From assembly GCA_032718475.1 (NCBI GenBank), contig JAUCBJ010008850.1, positions 1 to 64,000 on the forward strand: DNA of 64,000 nt, read 5' to 3'. The notes under the pieces are model-generated. The model was not told the DNA's origin. It saw only the letters and a program-made list of their open reading frames with translations, and did not search any database. Source of the DNA: Nemertoderma westbladi. Lineage: Eukaryota; Xenacoelomorpha; Nemertodermatida; Nemertodermatidae. Shown piece by piece: positions 55,176-64,000 of the stretch. Each line of letters opens with the position of its first letter. Positions within the stretch are counted from its first letter, which is position 1. The position numbers and the translations under genes were made by a program.

Positions 55176-56160
55176 AAATAATTTTTGCAATTTTTAGTGC
55201 ATTAATACATTAGTAATAGGGCCTTTTTGGCTGTTTGTTTTTTAGTTGTTGATATAAATCTTTTTAATCATTATTCTAGAGTATGTACCTGTGTTATTTG
55301 TTATTTACATTACCATTAGCCTACTCTGTTAGGCTATACAAAGATTCTGATATATATATATACTCATAATACAGTAATATATGATGTATTTTACCTACTA
55401 ACCCTACAGTCTACATGAATAAATAAATAATTGTAAATATGCCTAGGTTTTGTTCAAAGTTTTGTCAGCAACTTTTTGGCTGTCTAGGTGGTGTCTATTA
55501 TCTTTACCGGTAGTAGTAAAAGAAACTAGTTGACCGTACCAAATGCTTGAGTTGGCCATTTAACATTTTTTAAATTCCATCAACATTTTCCCAATTTAGT
55601 TAAACAAGGTGACAAAATTAAACAATTATTACAGTTGCTGTGTTGTGCTGTCAGAAATGTAAATATTTTTGCAAAATTTTAAGTGCTTTTATACATTAGT
55701 AATAGGGCCTTTTTGGCTGTTTGTTTTTTAGTTGTTGATATAAATCTTTTTAATCATTATTCTAGAGTATGTACCTGTGTTATTTGTTATTTACATTACC
55801 ATTAGCCTACTCTGTTAGGCTATACAAAGATTCTGATATATATATATACTCATAATAGGCCTACAGTAATATATGATGTATTTTACCTACTAACCCTACA
55901 GTCTACATGAATAAATAAATAATTGTAAATATGCCTAGGTTTTGTTCAAAGTTTTGTCAGCAACTTTTTGGTTGTCTAGCTGGTGTCTATTATCTTTACA
56001 GGTAGTAGTAAACGAAACTAGTTGACCGTACCAAATGCTTGAGTTGGCCATTTAACATTTTTTAAATTCCATCAACATTTTCCCAATTTTTTAGTTAGTG
56101 ATATAAATCCTTTTAATCATTATTACAGTATGTACCTGTGTTATCTTGTATCTGTGGTAT
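55176..56160. repeat. 485-bp tandem repeat, about 2.1 copies
   Basis: 55176-55598 recurs at 55661-56089 with few changes (shared landmarks: ACATTAGTAATAGGGCC, ATGCCTAGGTTTTGTTC). A fragment of a third copy follows at about 56090-56160. Non-coding, inside the pogo-like element. Confidence 0.9.
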
Positions 56161-56227
56161 CTGAGATTTATATAATATATTGAATTATTATCAACTCATC
56201 ATCATTTTACAGTGATTGATAGTTATA

Positions 56228-57115
56228 CTGCATAGAAATGGCTAGACAGAAAAACGAACAGACAGACAAACGAACAGACAGACAAATGACAGGTTTGTTT
56301 ACAAATTATTGACATTCTGAGTCTGACATTAACGAATTGTGTTTGCTTAGAAATTCAACTGCATAGAAATTTAATAGAAATGATAAATATAATTTAATAG
56401 AAAATAGAAATTATACAGCATAGAAATGGCTAGACAGAAAAACGAACAGACAGACAAACGAACAGACAGACAAATGACAGGTTGGTTTACAAATTATTGA
56501 CATTCTGACATTAACAAATTGTGTTTGCTTAGAATTTCAACTGCATAGAAATTTAATAGAAATGATAAATATAATTTAATAGAAAATAGAAATTATACAG
56601 CATAGAAATGGCTAGACAGAAAAACGAACAGACAGACAAACGAACAGACAGACAAATGACAGGTTGGTTTACAAATTATTGACATTCTGACATTAACAAA
56701 TTGTGTTTGCTTAGAATTTCAACTGCATAGAAATTTAATAGAAATGATAAATATAATTTAATAGAAAATATAAATTATACAGCATAGAAATGGCTAGACA
56801 GAAAAACGAACAGACAGACAAACGAACAGACAGACAAATGACAGGTTGGTTTACAAATTATTGACATTCTGACATTAACAAATTGTGTTTGCTTAGAATT
56901 TCAACTGCATAGAAATTTAATAGAAATGATAAATATAATTTAATAGAAAATAGAAATTATACAGCATAGAAATGGCTAGACAGAAAAACGAACAGACAGA
57001 CAAACGAACAGACAGACAAATGACAGGTTGGTTTACAAATTATTGACATTAACGAATTGTGCTTGCTTAGAAATTCAAAACAAAAAAAAGTTGTGCAAAT
57101 CGGAAAATTGTATGA
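56228..57115. repeat. 182-bp satellite-like repeat, 5 copies
   Basis: Units start near 56238, 56426, 56608, 56790 and 56972 at ATGGCTAGACAG, with spacing 188, 182, 182 and 182. Each includes two GAACAGACAGACAAA words. Copies are almost identical, so the expansion is recent. Inside the pogo-like element. Confidence 0.95.
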
Positions 57116-57304
57116 ATTCTGACTTTCATGAACTAGTGTTTTTAAGTGGTGGAAAGACAGACAAACAAACAGGTAGACAAGTGAACAGACCCCCCACCCC
57201 CTGGCAGCATGGTGATACATGTATTCGGGCTTTAGGCACCTTTCTATAATGTAAACTATAGATTTGTATAGCAAACAGACATAGGCAGAGACAAATTTAT
57301 ACTC

Positions 57305-58606
57305 CAGTCTGGTTCCCGGCTTAATTTGACATTATGTCAAATTTGACATGTGGCATGTCAAATTTGTCACTAATGTCAAAATTGCCATTTCGTTGTTTAA
57401 ATTCTAACTATACAGCTATAGGCATAGTTAAAAGACAGATGTCAAGGCAAATACGGGTAGTTGCAGTTGGTAGTTGATAGTTTATAGTACTTACTGACTT
57501 AATAGTTAAACAAATAGTTAATAGTACTTTCTTTAGTTGTATTCAGTAAAAATATAATCAGGCAATGTACAGATGTACGTGTACGAGCAATCCCTCTGTG
57601 AGCAAGTCGAGTTCGATGGAAATGCTACATATGCCTGCCTATCCCATGTGTAGCGAGAGCGACCGGGTAAAAACAGAAGCAATTGCAAAATTAACTGCGG
57701 AGCAACTGCGAGAAAAATTGATAGATGTTTTGTCTAATTGGCAGTCTGATTTCGTAGAATACTCAGAACTCCTTAAATTGTCTAAGAAAAAACAAGAACT
57801 AGTCGATTTGTACTTCCAAATCCAACAAGATATGAGCAATAGCTAAATAGGTACCATAGAAGAGGAGCCTGAAACTGATGAATAGTCTGTTCTGAATAGG
57901 CTAATTGTATTGATATTGAGTTCCGAAATTGCATGTAGATATAATATAACAATGATTTGTGTTCTTTAAATAATTTACAGATTCTTGTTTATGTTTAACA
58001 TTGTTGGACGCAATAAAATTGCATCCCTCTCCAGGGGACATTGGACACAATTATAACAGTGGATTACTCTCAAAAATTAAACTGTAACCTGTTCTATTGT
58101 GTTTAGCTGTTTAGTATATTGTTTTGGTTAAAATAATGTGCCTTTGTAACCTGCTCCTTTCCAGAAGGAATCCGTAATTAAATATCCCATTTTTCATTTC
58201 ATCAGTTGTCCAGTTTAAAATATAAAGCTATAATAATTAAAATTGATGTTGGATCAATTAAACAGATTTAATAATAAACCTTCAACATCAAATCGTCTTA
58301 TATATATATTTATACTACTGGTATAATATTGAATGTCAAATTTGGAATGTCATGTCAAATTTGAATCTTGCAGAATTTAAAACGTAATTATTTCAAAAAA
58401 TTCTTGGTGAATTTCAATTACCCCTGGTGAAAATGTTCAAATGGCAAATTAATGTCTACATATAAAAATTCAGATGCCCAATTAAATAATTGAACTCCCA
58501 AAGCACTTTTTCTCTTTTTCCATGTCAAATTTAGCATGAAATGTCAAATTTGAAAAGCAAAATGTCAAATTTGACATAATGTCAAATTAAGCCAGGAACC
58601 AGACTG
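57305..58606 (+). mobile_element. 1302-bp TIR element nested in the pogo-like element
   Basis: The TIRs are about 45 bp, start CAGTCTGGTTCC, differ by one base near the end, and contain overlapping TGTCAAATTTGACA palindromes. The 5 bp TACTC are duplicated outside both ends (57300-57304 and 58607-58611). Further ATGTCAAATTTGACAT words occur just inside the TIRs and could be transposase binding sites. It carries one small ORF. The 5-bp duplication and termini do not fit a superfamily I can name with confidence. Confidence 0.85.
57565..57846 (+). CDS. Small ORF carried by the nested TIR element (93 aa)
   Basis: ATG at 57565 after GGCA, stop TAA at 57844-57846, and AATAAA at about 58011-58016. 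After a Ser-rich N-terminus the rest is predicted helical (LTAEQLREKLIDVLSNWQSD, then KLSKKKQELVDLYFQIQQDM). No zinc finger or catalytic motif. It might be a piece of the element's own transposase or of a captured gene. I do not recognise it. Confidence 0.45.
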   Translation: MYRCTCTSNPSVSKSSSMEMLHMPAYPMCSESDRVKTEAIAKLTAEQLREKLIDVLSNWQSDFVEYSELLKLSKKKQELVDLYFQIQQDMSNS

Positions 58607-58838
58607 TACTCTGTCCGGAAATTGGGCACCTGCCCAAGTACCGGACAACCCAATCTTGTAAAAAAAAGTGCCCATTTGCGCCCATTAGATGGCGCTGGGC
58701 ACTCAATGTTAAGATTTTATTTTGATGTAGGATAATGTCCTGTACTGTTAGAATCATCTTTTGATTGGAATAAACTATGGTTGAGCTACAATAAAGGAAA
58801 AATCGAAATTCTGTCCGGAATTGGGGTACCCTACCCTA

Positions 58839-59832
58839 CTGGACTATGTATAGTCATAGTATTGCACAATGCACAACGATATTATTCAGGAACTGTAATA
58901 CTACAGTCAGACAGTACCGGTACTAGAAATTTAGTTATGAGTTGAGTAGCCTATGAGAATATAAAAGAAAGAATTAAAATTATAAGAGTATGAAATTATG
59001 AATGAATGAATAATATGAACCAAAGAATTAAGAATATTGGAATATAAACTATGAATGGCTGTCTGATCCTGATGTATCCCTGAGACCTGACCTTTATACA
59101 GTTATATGGCTGTATGGTATGGCCTCATGAGTCATGAATCATGATGATACTAAGAGCTAGGCCTAATGCTGTAATAATAAATGCAGTAGTAGGAGTAGCC
59201 CTATAAAACTCAACAATCCCAGAGAAAAATCATCCAGGCATTATTTGCGGAGTTACGCCTATCTACGACTATCAAGGTAAAACGGGTCCTACGAATTACC
59301 CAAAAAAACACAATATTACACAAAAAAAAACACAAAATACACAAAAAAACACAAAAAAATACAAAAAATTACACAAAAAAACACAATTTTGCCCAAAAAA
59401 ACTACCCAAAAAAACAAAAAAAAAATGTTTTTTCATAAACAATGTATCTACAATAAGATTTAGGTTAATTGTAAGAAGAGTTTCAGTTTTCAATTTTCAC
59501 TTTTTTCAAAATATTACATTTTGTTCATTTGAAGATTCCTTTAATGACCTACTGGCTACAGCCACCGGTTTAGGTTTACCGGTAAGCCTACCCACCCATA
59601 CTGCCATACTGCCAGACAGCACACAAAATCAGATTTCTTAATTAATGGAAAGGAGCAGGTTACAGACAAGTCCCTAAAAGGCAAAATAGCGCGGGAAATT
59701 CAAATGATTGAAAACACATGTAATTTGTACTGGAAAGGGTGGCAGATCAGATCTGCCACCTATATTTTGGCGGTAAATTCAAATCTGTTTTAACATTAAA
59801 TACATGACTATAGAGTAAGACTAATAATGTAA
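58839..59832. other. Intergenic, simple A-rich repeats
   Basis: Contains ACGGGTCCTACGAATTACCC near 59281-59300 followed by about 120 bp of CACAAAAAA-type repeat to about 59420; its relatives are near 53177 and 53523. The palindrome GGTGGCAGATCAGATCTGCC lies near 59738-59757. No gene seen. Confidence 0.5.
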
Positions 59833-59835
59833 TTA

Positions 59836-60718
59836 ATTGAATCAGAATACATTATTTCTTATCGGTTTAACTCACTCATCCGTTATTGTTGTCGTTTTAT
59901 CTATTCTAGGACTTCGAGCAGCACGTGGACAACTATGCTGACTGGTTAACTTGTCTGGGACTTCGAGCAGCACGTGCAACTAAGCAGACTGCTTAACTAG
60001 TCTGGGACTTCGAGCAAAATTGAGGGGGGGGGGGGGGGGGTGGGATCGGGGGATTTGGCTTAACTTCTACCCCAGTCAAATGTAAAGAACATTTATTATT
60101 TGCTTGTATTAGTTATAATTACATCAGAACATTATAATTATCAGATTATAACAATTATACTCTTATACCTAGTATATTAATAGTAGATTTCAAGTAGATA
60201 GATGATAGAAAGGCGCAGTGAATAATGATATATTTTTGGCGGTTGATTCAAATTACAGAATTATCCTAAACTGTACACAGACCCAGACTAGATAACCGCA
60301 GTCAGCTTAGTTGTTCACGTGCTGCTCGAAGTCCCATACTAGTTAACCAGTCGGCTTAGTTGTTCACGTGCTGCTCCAAGTCCCAGACTAGTTAACTGTT
60401 AACCAGGCAGCTTAGTAGTTCACGTGCTGCTCGAAGTTCCAGACCAGTCAGCTAGTTAACCAGTCAACTTAGTTTTTCACGTGCTGCTCGAAGTCCCAGA
60501 CTCATTAACCAGTCAGCTTAGTTGTTCACGTGCTGCTCGAAGTTCCAGACTAGTTAACCAGTCAACTTAGTTTTTCACGTGCTGCTCGAAGTCCCAGACT
60601 AATTAACCAGTCAGCTTAGTTGTTCACGTGCTTCTCGAAGCCCCAGAATAGATAAAACAACAACAATAACGGATGAGTGAGTTAAACCAATAAGAAATAA
60701 TTTATTCTGATTCATTGA
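59836..60718. mobile_element. Foldback element with CACGTG-containing 49-bp units
   Basis: The outer ends are inverted repeats of about 90 bp (GAATCAGAATACATTATTTC on the left, matching the reverse complement of the right end). Inside, the left arm has about 2.5 units and the right arm seven units of about 49 bp, in opposite orientation. Each unit holds CACGTGCTGCTCGAAG and AGTTAACCAGTCAGCTTAG. A G run at about 60018-60038 lies in the centre. There is no coding sequence. The CACGTG positions in the right arm are 60316, 60365, 60421, 60478, 60527, 60576 and 60625. Confidence 0.85.
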
Positions 60719-60720
60719 AG

Positions 60721-61741
60721 TACAGGGTGTCCCATAAAATTTGTTACTACTTTGAATTTATATAACTCCCACGTATGTTGGATAAAATATAAGTTTTCTA
60801 TATCAAATTAAAGCGAATATTCTAACTTATATTTTGGTCCATGTTTGGAGTCACAACGTTGTTATGGAAACAAAATACAGCCAATTGAATTCAAAAGCCA
60901 GATTTTATCCATTCGTAAGTGAAGCTTCGAGGCCGTTTAAATAGGTAATGCGCTATTTGGACGATACATGGTCATGAACATTGCTTGTTTGTTATGAAAG
61001 GTTAAAATTCGAGGAACGTTGGTCATAAAGTGTATTTATTTTTGGTTATTTATTTTATTACAATTTATTTTGTGCCAATATTCAACATACTAACTAATCT
61101 GACAAACAAATAAAGTATACAATCAATGCAATACTGTATGTATGCATACACACACTAGCATTAAATAATAAATAATGCCTGTGACAATATAATAAACCTG
61201 GAATAATTGTAATGTACTTGTAATGTAATTTAATCTAAGAGTTAGACTAGACACTAGAAGTTTAATGCTATTATTGTACCGGTATCTATTTGTAAATCTC
61301 TATGTGGCCACCTCCTATTACCTGCACTTTTTCTAGTCTAGTCATCATTTCTGCAAAGGATCTCTGAAGATGGGCTTTCGGTATTCCGTTGAAGGCTTCA
61401 GTAATAGCAGGACGAAGTTGGGCCAAGGATTCAATCGGTTGGCTATAAACTAAGTTCTTAATGTGGCCCCAAAAATAGAAATCGCAAGGTGTCAGGTCCG
61501 GGGAGCGTGGTGGCCAGGCCACAGCACTGGTCCATCCCTGCCAATCCAATGTCCGTTAAAATGACAGTCCAAATAATTCCTAATGATAAGCCCCCAGTGT
61601 GGCGGTGCACCATCTTGCTGGAACACAATATCGCTATGATGGATTCCTAACCGAGGAACAAAAAATGAAGATATCAAATCTAAATAACTGGTGTGAGCGT
61701 TTTCAATTCCGCCACACCAACCCCCATAAAGTTGGCATTAA
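60721..61741 (-). mobile_element. 3' half of a mariner/Tc1-superfamily transposon
   Basis: TA followed by CAGGGTGTCCCATAAAA at 60721 is a typical terminal repeat of mariner-type elements. It is 3' to a minus-strand transposase reading towards it. The other end is beyond the LTR element that starts at 61742, so the transposon has been split by that insertion. Confidence 0.75.
61286..61741 (-). pseudogene. Mariner-type transposase, C-terminal part, frameshifted and interrupted
   Basis: The minus strand reads YLDLISSFFVPRL and IVFQQDGAPPHW in one frame (61741-about 61515), then WPPRSPDLTPCDFYFWGHIK in another (to the stop at 61286). These are the regions around the second and third catalytic acids of DD(34-37)D transposases of the IS630-Tc1-mariner group. 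A one-base indel near 61510-61525 shifts the frame. The reading frame is open up to 61741, where the LTR retrotransposon begins, so the N-terminal half has been separated by that insertion. Confidence 0.85.
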
Positions 61742-62243
61742 GTATTATTGGAACTACAAGGTTGATTACCATCAACCTTGTATCACCCCAATAAGCGGGG
61801 CAACAAACCCCAAAGGAGACACACACAATGGGGGTCAGAGGTTATACCTCCAGGGGAGAGAGAATAACAGTAGCGGGGGAGAAACACTCCCAGGGGGATA
61901 GGGGTAAGAAGTGAGTTATCAGCCAATAGGGGGGAAGCATTGACTGAGTAACACGGCCAAACCTAGAGTAGTATATTACCGGTCGGTGTTGCTCATTCAT
62001 TCAGTTTACCCAGTACAGTTACGGCAGTACGGTGACAGTTAAGACCGTCGCCGCCGTCATCAGTATACTTACACAATTATCTTGCTGTCTGGTGCTATCT
62101 CTGTATATATATATTATACTATCAACCGTATTACTGTATCAACAATATCGGAAGAACTTATAACAACCCTTTTCACTCACACGGCGGGGACGCGTACGTA
62201 AACAACACCGGATAAACCGGGATCCTCTCGAATCCCGTCACAG
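61742..62243 (+). repeat. 5' LTR of a second LTR retrotransposon
   Basis: Homologous to the solo LTR at 1306-1848 over its whole length. It has the same 5' hairpin, an AGCCAATAGGGG box, ATATATATATTATAC (TATA-like, about 62105-62119), GGGGACGCGT and the end ATCCCGTCACAG. The element continues to the right beyond the window, so the 3' LTR and target duplication cannot be checked. ATTAA (61737-61741) is the base set to look for. Confidence 0.8.
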
Positions 62244-62313
62244 TCTTAACTCACAAGAGTCTTAACCTCTAAGACCTGCCGAACTGTGACTGCTAGCCAC
62301 CGACAGAGTAAAG

Positions 62314-63705
62314 ATGAGTAGAGAAGGAAAGACGACACCGTCGCGGACCCCGGACGGCGACCTAACGATCCGCGAGGCCGCGACGAGACGGTATCGACCC
62401 ACGACGCCGGATCCGTCGACTACAGACGATCCGGCAATCCAAACGGAGGGGGGCCGTCTACAACGAGAAGGGAGAGACGAGTTGAGAGAAGGGAGAGACG
62501 AGTCGGGAGGAGAGAGAGACGAGTCGACACACAGCGGCGGTCGACGTGCCGATGTCGCCGGCCAGCCACAGGCCGAGGGCGACGGACGGCCCACCGGAAC
62601 GGCAACGGTGGAGCCGCTGGTACGACGCCGGACCCGGAGAGATAGAGGAGATGTCGGCGACGAGGACGTCGGGGTCAGTGACCGGCTTCGACGAGCCTAC
62701 GCCGCGACCCGAAAGCAGTTGAGAGAGGCCAAAGGAGGGGCGAAGATAGACGAGGTGAGATTGAGGAAATGACTAGGTGAGTCGAACAGACACTTTGATT
62801 ACCTAATGCGTTTTGGGCAGGGAGAACTAGCCGACGAGAGAGCGAAAGGGGTTGCCAGCGAACTGTTTGAACTATGGGAATGTGGGGGTATGGAACCTAG
62901 CGTAGTGTACATAGGGCCATACTTAGTCGATGCCCGGGGAGTAAAATTAGTGGGTTGGAAGAGACCTGAGGAGGGCGAATCCGATCCGAATAGGATTCGG
63001 TCTCGTCAGTCGGAGGAAGTTCCGGGAGGCGGGGGAAAGTTAGCAGGACGGGAAGGCGACGGGAGTCCGTCGCGACCGATAAGTCTGCTATCCTCCGCGA
63101 AAGAAAGAAGGGTGCGGGCAATAGATCTGGCGTGCCAACTCGATCTGGCGGCGCTAGACCAGAGAGAATTAGTGAGACAGTTAGAGGAAGAGAGTGCGTT
63201 AATAGAGCAGGAGAAAGAGCTGGTTAGAGAGAACAAAGAGAGGGCCGAGAGGGCTGCGAGAAGCTTTATGGAGTGCGAGGAAATAGGGAGGATGGAAAGG
63301 AAGGAGCAAGAAGAGCGCGAGGCAGAGCGTGAGGCGGAACGTAAAGAGCGCGAGGTGAGTGCGGATAATGAGCGAAAAGAGCACGAGGCGAGACGACTGG
63401 AGAGAGTTGCGAGAGAGGCAGAGTTAGCCGATCAGAATTCACGAGAGGGTAGAGAGAGGGAGAGTGAGAGAAAACGTGTGCGGGATGGTATGCATGCCCG
63501 GCTAAAGGGGCTTATGCAGTATCAGGCGAAACAGAAACGCCGACTAGAACTGGCGCAGATGGGGCTGTCAGAGAGCAAGACTGGCTCGAGTATTTATGAG
63601 GAGCCAAGGGCTGTGGAAACATTTATTAGTACCCCACTTACAGGGACCGCAAGACAGACCCAAGACTGGTGTGACCGTACGGGTGGGGGCGGGGGGGGGG
63701 GGTAA
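62314..63705 (+). CDS. Gag-like ORF with in-frame UGA (second LTR retrotransposon)
   Basis: Two ORFs in the same frame, 62314-62772 (152 codons) and 62806-63705 (299 codons), are separated only by TGA at 62770-62772 and 11 sense codons before the next ATG. The stop lies in the context TGA-CTA-G. The first part is Arg/Asp/Gly-rich and disordered. The second has a short folded-looking segment (SVVYIGPYLVDARGVKLVGW) and a long charged coiled coil (Glu/Arg-rich, residues about 250-400 of the joint frame). The GC content is far above that of the surroundings. No zinc knuckle, protease or RT lies inside the window. The superfamily cannot be decided; position after the LTR and coiled coil suggest gag. 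The ORF ends in a G run at 63688-63702 followed by TAATAATAATAC, where the frame may slip. Confidence 0.65.
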
Positions 63706-64000
63706 TAATAATACAGTAGATAACGTTAATATTAATAGTACCGTAGTGGATAATTCTAACCAAACTCTCATTGCAGGAAATATAGAAGTAATTGTAGTAG
63801 TAATACAGTAGTAGTAGTAAAGTAAAGTAGTAGTAAATTACTGTAGTAGTAATTTAGATTTAAATCCAAATACTTCATAGTAATATTAATCTACAAAATA
63901 ATTCAAATAATGATATTAATTCAAATTTACAAAATAATCCGAATAATTTTAATTTAAATACGCAGAATAATTCAGATAATCTTATTTCGAACGAACAAAA
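63706..64000 (+). other. Asn-rich continuation of the LTR element, partial
   Basis: Past the G run, one alternative frame stays open to about 63811 (Asn/Val-rich). Another frame is open from about 63856 to the end of the window and reads mostly Asn, Leu, Gln and Ser (NNPNNFNLNTQNNSDN). The base composition changes abruptly from GC-rich to AT-rich. It could be more gag after a frameshift, or simple-sequence DNA. Confidence 0.35.

Larger units (their letters stand above)
53864..58836 (+). mobile_element. Pogo-like (Tc1/mariner superfamily) transposon, internally deleted
   Basis: TIRs GGGTAAGGTACCCCAATTCCGGACA (left, shown here in part) and GGGTAGGGTACCCC plus AATTCCGGACAG (right, inverted) are each flanked by TA. 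Subterminal copies of ATTCCGGACA follow on the left. The only coding remnant is a C-terminal PHD-finger exon of the type found at the end of pogo/Tigger-like transposases. No DDE catalytic region is present. The interior holds two sets of tandem repeats and a nested TIR element, which bring the length to 4973 bp. Confidence 0.8.

Overview
The window is nuclear DNA of an animal, most likely a marine invertebrate. It has spliced genes with GT-AG introns and CCAAT/TATA promoters, large minisatellites, tRNA-derived repeats, LTR retrotransposons and DNA transposons with terminal inverted repeats (TIRs). The background is AT-rich and full of short words such as TAGGCCTA, TACCGGTA and TACTGTA. That texture would fit an echinoderm or hemichordate, but this is only an impression. 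There is no operon, no CRISPR and no bacterial feature.

Layout. 1-12000 is mostly non-coding: a solo LTR (1306-1848), one possible coding exon on the minus strand (4168-4027), minisatellites at 7.4-8.7 kb, a 619-bp TIR element (9178-9796) and a tRNA-like sequence (10180-10250). A two-exon gene at 12064-13410 predicts an 85-residue secreted peptide precursor. At 14216-30797 lies an almost pristine BEL/Pao LTR retrotransposon flanked by the 5-bp target duplication ACAGG. It has a 2932-residue gag-pol and an extra zinc-knuckle ORF where an env gene would sit. On the minus strand, 38812-31339 is a six-exon gene that I could reconstruct with consistent splice phases. It encodes a 393-residue class I Rab11 family-interacting protein (N-terminal C2, C-terminal Rab11-binding domain). 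About 95% of its second intron is a 13/26-bp minisatellite. A second array of 63-bp units fills 39915-44390. Minus-strand 52138-47933 is a large disordered protein ending in an eIF4E-binding-type motif. From 52.4 kb to the end the window is mobile DNA: a hairpin MITE, a pogo-like transposon with a PHD-finger exon and another element nested inside it, a foldback element, a mariner-type transposase pseudogene, and inside that pseudogene the 5' end of a second LTR retrotransposon related to the solo LTR at 1.3 kb.

The observations I think most worth following are: (1) a 17-nt motif that recurs eight times in the BEL element in different reading frames and in non-coding DNA; (2) the extra triple zinc-knuckle ORF in that element; (3) the candidate peptide precursor with an FGGFM core and a C-x10-C C-terminal peptide; (4) a hairpin at the same place in two diverged LTRs whose stem differences are all compensatory; (5) a UGA-CUA-G stop context splitting a gag-like ORF.
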